A DNA stretch of 64,000 nt from an uncultured Lachnospiraceae bacterium (GCA_910585295.1 CAJUDE010000042.1:21482-85481), one strand, 5' to 3'. Counted from the first letter of the stretch, positions 1-8,240 are shown. Translations and numbers: made by a program. The notes: generated by a model not told the origin, from the letters alone.

Positions 1-468
1 TTCCAGGTAGAGTGTAAGGAATTGTATATTGGGGAGGCATTGGGAAAAATCTACACCTATTATCAGGATAAAATGGAGTTAAACCTGGTGGAATTTTCCT
101 GGGAGCCTTATCCAAACTGCCTGGTCTGGGGAGATTTGGACCGTTTGGTGGAAGTGATGCAGAATGTGGTGGAAAACGCCATTAAGTACGGGGATGGAAG
201 GAAAATCCATATATCAGCCAGCCGGGAAGAGGAAGAATATCAAGTGTTGATTTACAATACGGGGTGTGGGCTTGCCCCAAGAGAGCTCCCCCATATATTC
301 GACAGCTTTTTTCGGGGCAGCAATGTGGGGAAGAACCCAGGGAGCGGCCTGGGGCTGTATATCTGCCGGCAGCTTATCCATCGGATGGAAGGCGAAATTA
401 CCGCCAAAATCCGGGAGAAAGATGGGGAATTCTGGATGGAGGTTTGTATTTCCCTGCATCTGGCATAA
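1..468 (+). CDS. Sensor histidine kinase, C-terminal part (5' end outside window)
   Basis: The reading frame is open from the first base, so the start codon lies upstream of the window. The visible 155 residues form the HATPase_c catalytic domain of a membrane sensor kinase: the N-box appears as VVENAIKYGDG, the G1 region as NTGCGL and the G2 glycine-rich lid as GSGLGLYICRQL. These bind ATP and support autophosphorylation of an upstream histidine that is not visible here. A partner response regulator would be expected upstream. A strong terminator follows, so the kinase ends its transcript here. The domain call is secure; the signal sensed cannot be judged. Confidence 0.9.
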   Translation, partial: FQVECKELYIGEALGKIYTYYQDKMELNLVEFSWEPYPNCLVWGDLDRLVEVMQNVVENAIKYGDGRKIHISASREEEEYQVLIYNTGCGLAPRELPHIFDSFFRGSNVGKNPGSGLGLYICRQLIHRMEGEITAKIREKDGEFWMEVCISLHLA

Positions 469-533
469 AATTTCAAATATGCCCTGACGTTGTATTTGGA
501 ACTGTTAGGGGATACAAGGGCTTGTGGGATATT

Positions 534-566
534 CCTGCCTATGCGTTATGCGTAGGCAGGATTTTT
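534..566 (+). terminator. Rho-independent terminator after kinase gene
   Basis: CCTGCCTA and TAGGCAGG form a GC-rich stem around a short loop and are followed by ATTTTTT. It lies 66 bases after the kinase stop codon and separates it from the PadR promoter. Confidence 0.85.
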
Positions 567-590
567 TCTCAAACAACCGTAAAATAATTG

Positions 591-619
591 TTGACAAATA
601 ATATTATATGACGTATAGT
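591..619 (+). promoter_or_regulatory. Sigma-A promoter of the padR operon
   Basis: TTGACA (591-596) and TATAGT (614-619) are separated by 17 bases. It lies 65 bases upstream of the PadR start, in AT-rich DNA. PadR proteins usually repress their own operon from a palindrome near such a promoter; no clear palindrome was picked out here. Confidence 0.75.
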
Positions 620-683
620 ATTAAATATCAAATAGTAATGTACATTAAATAATAATATTTGAAAAACAGTAAGGAGTGGTGGC

Positions 684-1007
684 ATGGTATTTAACACAGG
701 TGCGGCTCTTTTGGATGCAATCGTCCTGGCGGTTGTATGTAAGGAAGAAGAAGGCACGTATGGCTATAAGATCACCCAGGATGTACGGCAGGCGATAGAG
801 GTATCCGAATCCACATTATACCCGGTGCTTCGCCGCCTGCAAAAAGATGGCTGTCTGGAAGTCTATGATGTGGAATGCGGGGGGAGGAACCGCAGGTATT
901 ATAAGATTACGGAAAGAGGGATGGCGCAGTTGCATCTGTACCGAACGGAATGGGTCAATTATTCTTCTAAAATTACAATGTTATTTTCGGGAGGAGAGTC
1001 AGCATGA
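684..1007 (+). CDS. PadR-family transcriptional regulator
   Basis: This 107-residue winged-helix protein shows the PadR pattern: LDAIVLAVV then GTYGYKITQDV, and the recognition segment ESTLYPVLRRLQKDGCLE, followed by a basic wing with GGRNRRYYKIT. The short C-terminal helix makes it a PadR-s2 type dimer. The start is set by AAGGAG 9 bases before ATG. Its stop overlaps the next start (ATGA), so it is translationally coupled to a DUF1700 membrane protein. In Firmicutes, PadR-DUF1700-DUF4097 operons are linked to cell envelope stress; that role is inferred from context. Confidence 0.93.
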   Translation: MVFNTGAALLDAIVLAVVCKEEEGTYGYKITQDVRQAIEVSESTLYPVLRRLQKDGCLEVYDVECGGRNRRYYKITERGMAQLHLYRTEWVNYSSKITMLFSGGESA

Positions 1008-1789
1008 GCAGAAATGAATTTATGATGCAGTTGGAATGGCTGTTGGAAGATGTGGCAGAAGAGGAAAAAAAGGAAGCATTATCCTATTATCGAAGTTACT
1101 TTGAAGATGCAGGCGTGGAGAATGAAGCGCGGATTTTAAAAGAGCTGGAATCACCAGAAAAGGTTGCCGCCACAATTAAGGCAGACCTGGGGATGGGGCA
1201 GGCTGCACAGGCAGGGGAATATACAGAGCGAGGATTTGAAGACAACAGGTTTGAGCAGAAAAATCCGGTGGATATCCGCAAAAGCACAGAAGGGCAGCAA
1301 TCCCAGGGCAAAGCCTTTGGGAGGGGGGATACAGAACCAGAGATGGATTTTGGCCATACAGAGAAGGGGCAATATTATTCTGGATACCGTTCATCTAATA
1401 GCGGGGATGGGCGTTCCACCTATAGCGGCCGGTCTACAGCGGGGATCCTTTTGATTGTGGCGGTTGCCATAGTGACTAGCCCAATTTGGCTTGGTTTGAT
1501 TACAGGAATTGGGGGAGCATTTTTAGGCGTGGCTATTTCAGCGATAGCCGTTACAGGGGCTTTTTACATTGCAGGCGGCGTATTGTTTGGCATAGGGATT
1601 GGCCAGATTGTGACAGGCGGCTTGGCGGTAGGGTTTGCATTGACTGGGATAGGGCTGTTGTTGTTGGCGTTGGCAATCCTTGGGACTGTGGTTTGTATTT
1701 GGGTTTGTGGGAAGCTGCTGCCGTGGATGTGCCGTTTGATTGGGAGAGTGTGGAACAGCGTGTTTTCTGGAAAGGAGAGAAGGGCATGA
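1004..1789 (+). CDS. DUF1700 (HAAS domain) membrane protein
   Basis: The 261-residue protein begins with a helical HAAS/DUF1700 domain (about residues 1-65), with the typical start MSRNEFMMQLEWLLEDV and the pattern EALSYYRSYFEDAG. A hydrophilic, low-complexity linker follows (about 66-140). The last part carries several glycine-rich hydrophobic segments that should cross the membrane. It overlaps its neighbours at both ends by ATGA junctions. The family usually sits between a PadR regulator and a DUF4097 protein, as here, and the HAAS domain is thought to contact the regulator. Function is unproven. Confidence 0.88.
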   Translation: MSRNEFMMQLEWLLEDVAEEEKKEALSYYRSYFEDAGVENEARILKELESPEKVAATIKADLGMGQAAQAGEYTERGFEDNRFEQKNPVDIRKSTEGQQSQGKAFGRGDTEPEMDFGHTEKGQYYSGYRSSNSGDGRSTYSGRSTAGILLIVAVAIVTSPIWLGLITGIGGAFLGVAISAIAVTGAFYIAGGVLFGIGIGQIVTGGLAVGFALTGIGLLLLALAILGTVVCIWVCGKLLPWMCRLIGRVWNSVFSGKERRA

Positions 1790-2775
1790 AGATTTTTACA
1801 AAGATAGCTTTGGCTGTAGCGTTGGTTTTTGTAGTGGTTGGCAGTATGCTGTGCGCAATTGGCCTTGGCATTGGGTTTCAATTTTCAGAGTTTTGGGATC
1901 AGGTAGAGGAAGGGGAATTCTCCATCGGCCCTATCCGGCATATTCCATTTATCAGCTTTGGAGACACTGGGTTTGGCTGGGATGGTTGGGACAGTTGGGA
2001 CTTTGATTGGGAAGAGGGGGAGTTTGATTGGGTTGCCCAAGATAAACGAGATTTCAGTTTTTCTTGGAAAAACATTCAGAAAATTGAGATGGATTTGGAT
2101 TACAGCGGGGTAAAGATTCTGGATGATAAAGCGGCGGGGGAGAACATCCTGGTAAATGTGGAATACCGTAATAAAAGCCACAAACACGAGGTGAAGGCGT
2201 ATATGGATGGCGACACCCTAAAAATTAAGGACAGTGGGGACCGTAATTGGCGCAAGGATTCTTCCGTGGTATTGCTTACAATCCCCTCTGGCATCATGGA
2301 GCATGCCTGGCTGGAAAAAATAGAACTGAAACAGGGCAAAGGCTATATTAATGTGGGAATGCCATTGACAGCAAAGGAAATAAGTATTAAGGTAGGGGCA
2401 GGGGAATGTGAAGTATCAGAGAAATTGACCGCGGAGAAGGAAATTTCCGTAAATGTAGACGCAGGGAAGGTTGGCTTAGAAGAGCTGGATGCTAATAAGG
2501 TTAAATTGGAAGGCGGAGTAGGGGAGCTTACGGCAAGCTTGCTTACGGCAGATACCATCGAGATAGAAGGCGGGATAGGGAATATTGAAGTGGAGGCCGC
2601 TGGGGAAGAGGCAGATTATAGTTACGACATTCAGTGCGGGGTAGGGACCGTGGAAATTGGGGATCATGAATATAGCGGGCTTTCTTCTGGCGGCGCTATC
2701 AATAATCCAGGAAATAAGAAAATAGAAATTGACTGTGGCATTGGGAATGTGGAAGTCTCTTTCCAGGGGCGGTAG
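1786..2775 (+). CDS. DUF4097-family beta-strand repeat protein
   Basis: The start is ATG 1786, overlapping the previous stop, with GGAGAG upstream; longer in-frame extensions lie inside the preceding gene and are rejected. The 329-residue protein has one N-terminal membrane segment (about residues 5-28), a tryptophan-rich acidic stretch and then a long series of short beta strands such as ISIKVGAGECEVSEKL and VKLEGGVGELTASLL, typical of the DUF4097 (putative adhesin) beta-solenoid fold. It is probably anchored in the membrane with the solenoid outside. It is likely the output component of the PadR/DUF1700 module. Confidence 0.87.
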   Translation: MKIFTKIALAVALVFVVVGSMLCAIGLGIGFQFSEFWDQVEEGEFSIGPIRHIPFISFGDTGFGWDGWDSWDFDWEEGEFDWVAQDKRDFSFSWKNIQKIEMDLDYSGVKILDDKAAGENILVNVEYRNKSHKHEVKAYMDGDTLKIKDSGDRNWRKDSSVVLLTIPSGIMEHAWLEKIELKQGKGYINVGMPLTAKEISIKVGAGECEVSEKLTAEKEISVNVDAGKVGLEELDANKVKLEGGVGELTASLLTADTIEIEGGIGNIEVEAAGEEADYSYDIQCGVGTVEIGDHEYSGLSSGGAINNPGNKKIEIDCGIGNVEVSFQGR

Positions 2776-2823
2776 CATATGATTTGCCTGCATGGCAGGA
2801 GTTTTTAGAAAGAAGGAGTTAAT

Positions 2824-3009
2824 ATGGAACCTAAGAGATTATTTAAGTCAAGGAAGAACAGAGTGATTTGCGGCGTATGCGGCGGTGTGGGGGAATATTT
2901 TAACATTGACCCAACGATTATCCGTTTACTGTTTGTGCTGTTAGGCTGCACTACAACAGGCATCTTTGTATACCTGGTGGCGGCAGTGATTATGCCAGAC
3001 GAATTTTAA
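2824..3009 (+). CDS. PspC-domain small membrane protein
   Basis: This 61-residue protein is a single PspC domain: RLFKSRKNRVICGVCGGVGEYF is followed by DPTIIRLLFVLL and one or two hydrophobic segments ending IMPDEF. The start has AAGAAGGAG 5 bases upstream. PspC proteins act at the membrane in envelope stress responses, either as sensors or regulators. Position 49 bases behind the DUF4097 gene and before a strong terminator suggests it is the last cistron of the padR operon. Confidence 0.92.
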   Translation: MEPKRLFKSRKNRVICGVCGGVGEYFNIDPTIIRLLFVLLGCTTTGIFVYLVAAVIMPDEF

Positions 3010-3085
3010 TGGAATTTGGGAAAAGGCGCGCGGGCTGTTTCAGGCTTTCAAGCCCCGCAAGGCGGAAGGGATTGTGTTTTGAACG

Positions 3086-3126
3086 AAAAAGGTGGGAAGC
3101 GGTTCATATCAGCTTCCCGCCTTTTT
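3086..3126. terminator. Bidirectional terminator between pspC and hemerythrin genes
   Basis: AAAAAGGTGGGAAGC and GCTTCCCGCCTTTTT form a long stem with A- and T-tracts on its two flanks. It can end the + strand padR operon and the converging - strand hemerythrin gene. Confidence 0.85.
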
Positions 3127-3141
3127 ATGTATCCGTTACGG

Positions 3142-3543
3142 TTATTTCTTTACATAAAGCATATCTACCTGCAAAATATGGGTGACTAGCCAGTTCGCTA
3201 GAAATCCCAGTAACTCTTCTGCAGTATCGTTTTGGCTGTTAAAGTCCTCGCCCAGGGAATCGAAGTCAAATTCCATCAATTTATCCTCGAATTTGCGGTG
3301 CAGGGCAATATGGTCCTCAATCCCCGCATAGTTGATGCTTCGCTGGTATTCTTCTTCATGGGCAAAATGGGTTCTGGTATAGTTAATCAGCTCAGAAATT
3401 AAATGTATCAGGTTGTCGGTCTTGTCCTGAAGGAAATCATCATGCAATAATTGATGCGTTTCTTCTGCCAGCTCAAACAGCCGGGTATGTTCCTGGTCGA
3501 TAGTTTGTATACCAGTGTAATATTCCGGTTTCATTTCATACAT
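3142..3543 (-). CDS. Bacteriohemerythrin
   Basis: The start at 3543 is chosen because AAGGAG lies 6 bases upstream; a longer in-frame form lacks a ribosome site. The 133-residue protein carries the full diiron ligand set of bacterial hemerythrins: His19, His59, Glu63, His78, His82, His122 and Asp127, in the motifs DQEH, THFAHEEE, EDHIALH and THILQVD. The fold is a four-helix bundle that binds O2 reversibly at a non-haem diiron site. In an anaerobe it probably senses, stores or scavenges oxygen. It is a single-gene unit read toward the bidirectional terminator. Confidence 0.92.
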   Translation of the reverse strand: MYEMKPEYYTGIQTIDQEHTRLFELAEETHQLLHDDFLQDKTDNLIHLISELINYTRTHFAHEEEYQRSINYAGIEDHIALHRKFEDKLMEFDFDSLGEDFNSQNDTAEELLGFLANWLVTHILQVDMLYVKK

Positions 3544-3794
3544 AATTCCATCTCCTTGACATAAAATAATTGCCGCCGCAAAATAGGCGGAAGTAAAAGT
3601 CCTGCCGACGGCTACCATTATTTTACAGCCAATTTTCCTAAGAATCAAGACGCCTTAGAGGAAAAATGTCAAAATCTTGGCAACAAGAAGGCGCCTTTAT
3701 AATGAAAATGAATTGTAAGGTTCAGTTTGTGCGAACAGTGAGAAAAGGGAGACTTACCTTTTGGAAGGTAGGGTAAGGGCATAGTAATCTATGC

Positions 3795-3844
3795 GCGCCC
3801 TAAGGCATACCATGTGTATTGTATTATGTTATGCCTTAGGGCGC
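3795..3844. repeat. Perfect 15-bp inverted repeat in the mscS leader
   Basis: GCGCCCTAAGGCATA (3795-3809) and TATGCCTTAGGGCGC (3830-3844) are exact reverse complements with a 20-base AT-rich loop. It lies 115 bases upstream of the chosen MscS start. No T-run follows, so a simple terminator is unlikely; an RNA leader structure or protein site is possible. Confidence 0.75.
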
Positions 3845-3958
3845 GGCGCAATGGGCCTTTTTGAAGATACAGCCTGGAAATTCTATTTTTTTCGTTATAT
3901 AATAGAAATGGCTATACCATATAGGGAAATGCCATGGGGAGCCAGACAGGAGGAAGAT

Positions 3959-4744
3959 ATGGATTATATTTTTCAAATTATTTTATTTGTTGGGGTTGGG
4001 CTGAGCCTGAACCAAGTTGTGAACTTGATATACAGGCTTGCTTCCAAGAAAACAAATACCATCCATTTAAGGTTTTTAAAAAGCATTATCAATGTGATGA
4101 TTGACATTGTCGTAATCTATAGTTTGGTCCAGCAGTTTGAAATCACCAAAGATATCAGCAAGGCTTTGCTGCAAAGCGGTACGTTGATTGTGGCAATCGC
4201 CACATTTGCCGCCCAGCACGCATTGGCAAATGTGATAAGCGGTATTTCTGTGTCGGCCTCAAAGCCTTATAATGTAAATGAGAAAATTAGGGTTATCCAG
4301 GGCGGGACTGTGATTGCGGAAGGGATGGTTATGGATGTGACCATACGGCATACGGTAATCCGGCAATTCAATGGGGAGTGCTGCATTGTCCCCAATTCCA
4401 TAATGGATTCTGCAGTTATTATAAATACAAATTATACGGAGAATGTTGGGAACTTTATAGAAGTGCCAGTGTCTTATGAATCAGATATTGATAAAGCAAT
4501 TTATCTTATGAAAGAAATATGCGAAGACCATCCATTGACAATTGACACCGATAAAAGCAGTGTGACCGTAAGTAATTTTGCAGCGGATGGCGTTACGCTC
4601 AAAACAACGATATGGACGAAAAACTTAAATGACAGTTTCCGTGCCTGCAGCGACATAAGGGCAGACTTGGTAAAAGGGTTCAGGCAAAATGGCATTGAGA
4701 TACCATATCAGACAGTGACGGTACATAATGGGGAGAAGCCATAG
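3959..4744 (+). CDS. MscS-family mechanosensitive channel
   Basis: The start at ATG 3959 has AGGAGG 8 bases upstream. A longer frame from 3791 would run through the perfect inverted repeat and lacks a ribosome site. The 261-residue protein has hydrophobic helices near its start, then the MscS pore-lining and beta-domain pattern: FAAQHALANVISGI followed by NEKIRV, TVIRQFNGECCIVPNS and a C-terminal alpha/beta domain. It is small for MscS (about 286 in E. coli) and keeps the core only. Such channels release solutes on hypo-osmotic stress. Ten bases separate it from the TIM-barrel/AraC gene, so they are probably co-transcribed, hinting at a solute-linked role. Confidence 0.9.
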   Translation: MDYIFQIILFVGVGLSLNQVVNLIYRLASKKTNTIHLRFLKSIINVMIDIVVIYSLVQQFEITKDISKALLQSGTLIVAIATFAAQHALANVISGISVSASKPYNVNEKIRVIQGGTVIAEGMVMDVTIRHTVIRQFNGECCIVPNSIMDSAVIINTNYTENVGNFIEVPVSYESDIDKAIYLMKEICEDHPLTIDTDKSSVTVSNFAADGVTLKTTIWTKNLNDSFRACSDIRADLVKGFRQNGIEIPYQTVTVHNGEKP

Positions 4745-4754
4745 GAGGCAATAT

Positions 4755-5960
4755 ATGGAAAGAGAATATATCCTGCGGCTTTTGCATGCCCAGGCAAACA
4801 TCAATGGGCATATTATAGGGGCTGCGGTTGGCTCTGGGATGACCGCCAAATTTGCAGTGATGGGAGGGGCTGATTTCCTTTTAGCCCTTAGCGCTGGAAA
4901 ATACCGCATTATGGGAAGAAGCTCTTATGCAGGCTACCTTTGCTATGGCAACAGCAACCGTACGGCAATGGAGTTAGGGACCAGGGAATTGCTGCCAATT
5001 ATACAGAAAGTCCCAGTATTGTTTGGGCTGTTTGCATCCGACCCAGAAGTGCATTTATATGAATACCTGAAAGGGATAAAAGAAAATGGGTTTTCAGGCA
5101 TTGTAAATTACCCCACGATATCTTTGGTTGACGGGCAGTTCAGGGAAGCGCTAGAAGAGGACGGGAACACTTACCAGAAAGAAGTGGAGGCCATCCGGCT
5201 TGCCCATTACCTGGATCTATTTACAGTGGCGTTTGTCACAAACGGGGAAGAGGCGGGGCAGATGGTAGAGGCGGGGGCTGACGTTATTTGCGCCCATTTA
5301 GGGCTGACTAAAGGAGGCTTCCTTGGCGCAAAGAGGTCAATTTCCATTCAGGAAGCAAAGAAGATGACAGACAGCATTTTTGCAGTATGCACAAAAAAGA
5401 ACCCGGATGTTTTGCGTATGGTGTATGCAGGCCCTGCAAATACGCCGATAGACATGCAGTATATTTACCAGAATACGTCCTGCCAGGGCTATATTGGCGG
5501 CTCCACTTTTGAACGCATCCCTACGGAACGGGCAATCTATAACACAACCAAGGCATTTAAAAGCTATGGGAGCCTGGATGAAAACGACCCTATGGTAAAA
5601 CTGATCAATGGGAACTGGAATGCTGGGGATTATACAGAATTTATCAAAAAATATATCGAAGAGCATTATATGAAAGAGATACAATTGTCTGACCTTGCCG
5701 TGGTTGTCCATGTGACCCCTTCCTACCTTAGCACCAAATTTAAGAAGGAAATGGGCATTTCTTTTACAGAGTATTTGGTGACATACCGTATCAATAAGGC
5801 CAAGGAGGTATTGAAAGGCAGTAAGGTTTCTTGCAAGGAGGCTGCCGCCGCAGTTGGCTATAGCGACTATGCCCAGTTCAGCAAAATGTTTAAAAAATAT
5901 ACTGGCGTTACGCCTTATAGTTTCCAAAAAAGTAGTAGTGAGTCGGGAAACCTAAGATAA
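4755..5960 (+). CDS. PEP-hydrolase-like TIM barrel fused to AraC DNA-binding domain
   Basis: The start at 4755 has AGGAGG 6 bases upstream. Residues about 1-275 are a TIM barrel of the phosphoenolpyruvate-hydrolase-like family (PF09370 type), clearly homologous to the free-standing protein at 7364-8194: compare LSAGKYRIMGRSSYAGYL here with YNSGRFRMAGRGSLSGLL there. Residues about 295-395 are an AraC/XylS double helix-turn-helix, with DLAVVVHVTPSYLSTKFKKE and EAAAAVGYSDYAQFSKMFKK. The inference is a regulator that uses an enzyme fold to sense the ligand handled by the two genes downstream. Three helically phased direct repeats directly after it are its likely operator. Domain calls are firm; the ligand and any catalysis are unknown. 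Confidence 0.88.
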   Translation: MEREYILRLLHAQANINGHIIGAAVGSGMTAKFAVMGGADFLLALSAGKYRIMGRSSYAGYLCYGNSNRTAMELGTRELLPIIQKVPVLFGLFASDPEVHLYEYLKGIKENGFSGIVNYPTISLVDGQFREALEEDGNTYQKEVEAIRLAHYLDLFTVAFVTNGEEAGQMVEAGADVICAHLGLTKGGFLGAKRSISIQEAKKMTDSIFAVCTKKNPDVLRMVYAGPANTPIDMQYIYQNTSCQGYIGGSTFERIPTERAIYNTTKAFKSYGSLDENDPMVKLINGNWNAGDYTEFIKKYIEEHYMKEIQLSDLAVVVHVTPSYLSTKFKKEMGISFTEYLVTYRINKAKEVLKGSKVSCKEAAAAVGYSDYAQFSKMFKKYTGVTPYSFQKSSSESGNLR

Positions 5961-6032
5961 ACACAAGATAATATAATGATAAAACTAGAAAAGAAAATAA
6001 TAAACACAAGTTTTCATAATATAAACACATAG
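5957..6032 (+). promoter_or_regulatory. Three phased direct repeats, candidate AraC-type operator
   Basis: ATAAACACAAG occurs at 5957-5967 and 6000-6010, and ATAAACACATAG at 6021-6032. Start-to-start spacings are 43 and 21 bases, about four and two helical turns, so all face the same side. The first overlaps the regulator stop codon. No good -35 box is visible for the following gene, as expected for an activator-dependent promoter. Confidence 0.6.
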
Positions 6033-6113
6033 GAATGGGAGAAGAAAAAGGGTAGAATCTAGATATGGGAAACGAGGGGGGATATAGCAAACCAGAAAGG
6101 AGCGGGATTGGAG

Positions 6114-7334
6114 ATGAAAACAATAGCAATTGCCGGAACCTTTGATACAAAAGGAAAGGAATTCCTGTATGTGAAGAATCTTGTGGAAGAGCTGGGCATG
6201 GCGCCTTATATGATCCATACAGGCGTATTTCCGCCAGTATTTGAGGCTGATGTAACAAACAGTGAGATAGCGGCTGCCGCTGGGCATGATATTGATGAAA
6301 TCGTGAAAAGGAAAGACAGGGCCTTAGCGACGGAAGCGCTGTCAAAGGGAATGGAAATTTTGGTTCCCAAATTATACCAGGAAGGCAAGTTCGACGGGAT
6401 TATCTCATTTGGGGGGTCAGGCGGGACATCCCTTGCAACGCCGGCAATGAGGGCGCTCCCGATTGGGGTCCCCAAAGTGATGGTTTCTACCATGGCGTCA
6501 GGGAATGTGTCCCAGTATGTAGGGACAAGCGATATTGTAATGGTCCCATCTATTGTGGATGTGGCGGGCTTAAATAAAATATCCAGGACAGTTTTTAAAA
6601 ATGCCGTACTGGCAATTGCTGGAATGGTTGGGCTGGGGGACGGGCTAAAAGAAGAAACGGCGGATGATAAGCCCATGGTGGCCGCCACAATGTTTGGCGT
6701 GACAACCCCTTGCGTGGACCAGGCAAAGTCCTATTTGGAAAGCCATGGCTATGAGGTGCTTGTGTTCCATGCCACAGGCACAGGCGGGAAGACTATGGAA
6801 GCGCTGATTCGGGAAGGCTTTTTCCAGGGAGTTTTAGACTTGACGACAACAGAGTGGTGCGACGAGATCGTGGGAGGGGTGCTTGCAGCAGGCGAGGACA
6901 GATGTGAGGCGGCAGTGAAATGCAAAGTGCCGCAGGTGGTTTCCGTGGGAGCCTGCGACATGGTGAATTTTGGGCCGATTGACACAGTGCCAGAACAGTT
7001 TTCGTCCAGAAATTTATATAAACATAACCCGACGGTTACGCTGATGCGCACGACTGTTGCAGAAAACCAAAAGATTGGTGCGAAGCTGGCGGAAAAGTGG
7101 AATAAGTCAGAGACAAATATGGCTGTGATGTTGCCAGAACAAGGGGTGTCCATGATTGACGCCGAGGGACAGCCGTTTGAAGGCAAAGAGGAGCGGGCGG
7201 CGCTGTTTGACGCAATCCAGAACGGGATTGACAACGCTAATGTAGAAATATTGAAACTGGGCTGCAATATCAATGATAAGGCGTTTGCAGAGGCGGCAGC
7301 CCAGAAATTGATAGACCTTATGGAGAAACAATAA
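6114..7334 (+). CDS. Tm-1-like / UPF0261 family protein
   Basis: The 406-residue protein starts KTIAIAGTFDTKGKEFLYVKN, the signature opening of the UPF0261/Tm-1-like ATP-binding family. FGGSGGTSLATPAMRALPIG and KVMVSTMASGNVSQYVG follow in the N-terminal half. The length matches the family. ATG 6114 is used; a TTG at 6108 is an alternative closer to the AAGGAG site. In the tomato virus-resistance protein Tm-1, this domain is fused to a TIM barrel of the kind encoded by the next gene, so the two genes probably form one complex or pathway. The bacterial reaction is unknown. Transcription is probably driven by the AraC-type regulator upstream. Confidence 0.9.
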   Translation: MKTIAIAGTFDTKGKEFLYVKNLVEELGMAPYMIHTGVFPPVFEADVTNSEIAAAAGHDIDEIVKRKDRALATEALSKGMEILVPKLYQEGKFDGIISFGGSGGTSLATPAMRALPIGVPKVMVSTMASGNVSQYVGTSDIVMVPSIVDVAGLNKISRTVFKNAVLAIAGMVGLGDGLKEETADDKPMVAATMFGVTTPCVDQAKSYLESHGYEVLVFHATGTGGKTMEALIREGFFQGVLDLTTTEWCDEIVGGVLAAGEDRCEAAVKCKVPQVVSVGACDMVNFGPIDTVPEQFSSRNLYKHNPTVTLMRTTVAENQKIGAKLAEKWNKSETNMAVMLPEQGVSMIDAEGQPFEGKEERAALFDAIQNGIDNANVEILKLGCNINDKAFAEAAAQKLIDLMEKQ

Positions 7335-7363
7335 CATATTGCAAAGAATAGGGAGGAACGGAA

Positions 7364-8194
7364 ATGTTAAGAAAAACAAGAAGTGAAATTATGGATGATT
7401 TTAAGGCACAGGTAGCTCAGGGCAAAATCCTTGTGGGCGTAGGCGCTGGAACCGGGATCACAGCAAAGTGCAGCGAAAAAGCAGATGTGGATATGCTGAT
7501 TATCTACAATTCTGGACGTTTCCGTATGGCGGGGCGCGGCTCCCTTTCCGGGCTGTTGTCCTATGGGGATGCAAATGCGATTGTACAGGAGATGGGCCAG
7601 GAAGTCCTCCCAATTGTAAAAAAGACCCCAGTGCTTGCAGGCGTATGCGGGACAGACCCATTCCGGGTTATGGATATCTTTTTGAAACAGTTGAAAGACC
7701 AGGGATTTAACGGGGTGCAGAATTTTCCGACGGTTGGGCTGATTGACGGCAAATTCCGTGCAAACCTGGAAGAGACAGGCATGGGGTATGGGCTGGAAGT
7801 GGATATGATTCGGGAAGCGCATAAGCTGGATATGCTTACATGCCCTTATGTATTTGAGCCAGAGCAGGCAAAGGCAATGGCAGAGGCAGGCGCGGATATT
7901 TTGGTTGCGCATATGGGGCTTACCACAAAGGGTTCTATCGGTGCAGAGACAGCGGTGACCTTAGATGACTGCTGTGTGAAGATCCGCGAGATTATCAAGG
8001 CTGGACGTGAGGTGAACCCAGATATTATGGTAATTTGCCATGGAGGCCCGATTGCTGATCCTGAAGACGCAGAATATGTAATCAAGAATGTTCCAGAAAT
8101 CGACGGGTTCTTTGGGGCGTCTTCCATTGAACGCCTTGCTTCTGAGAGGGGAATGACCGCACAGGCAGCAGCATTTAAAGCAATTGCAAAATAA
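7364..8194 (+). CDS. PEP-hydrolase-like TIM-barrel protein
   Basis: This 276-residue protein is a stand-alone TIM barrel of the phosphoenolpyruvate-hydrolase-like family (PF09370 type). Recognisable segments are VGVGAGTGITAKCSEKADVD, GRGSLSGLLSYGDANAIV, FPTVGLIDGKFR, AGADILVAHMGLT and the final GFFGASSIERL, which is a plausible phosphate-binding loop. It lies 29 bases after the Tm-1-like gene, with GGGAGG before ATG, and corresponds to the C-terminal half of plant Tm-1. It is a paralogue of the sensor domain at 4755-5960. A terminator follows 16 bases after the stop, ending the operon. Confidence 0.9.
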   Translation: MLRKTRSEIMDDFKAQVAQGKILVGVGAGTGITAKCSEKADVDMLIIYNSGRFRMAGRGSLSGLLSYGDANAIVQEMGQEVLPIVKKTPVLAGVCGTDPFRVMDIFLKQLKDQGFNGVQNFPTVGLIDGKFRANLEETGMGYGLEVDMIREAHKLDMLTCPYVFEPEQAKAMAEAGADILVAHMGLTTKGSIGAETAVTLDDCCVKIREIIKAGREVNPDIMVICHGGPIADPEDAEYVIKNVPEIDGFFGASSIERLASERGMTAQAAAFKAIAK

Positions 8195-8209
8195 AGAAAT
8201 GGTTTTTAA

Positions 8210-8240
8210 GGCTCCGGTTTGGCATACCGGAGCCTTATTC
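8210..8240 (+). terminator. Terminator of the Tm-1/TIM-barrel operon
   Basis: GGCTCCGGT (8210-8218) pairs with ACCGGAGCC (8226-8234) over a 7-base loop and is followed by TTATT. The stem is perfect. Confidence 0.85.

Noticed and set aside
3791..3958. Longer MscS start adding 56 residues
   Set aside because: It runs through the perfect inverted repeat and has no ribosome site, while ATG 3959 has AGGAGG at good spacing and begins directly before the first membrane helix.
5337..5927. 196-residue antisense frame in the TIM-barrel/AraC gene
   Set aside because: Lies wholly inside a clearly coding gene and shows no recognisable domain.
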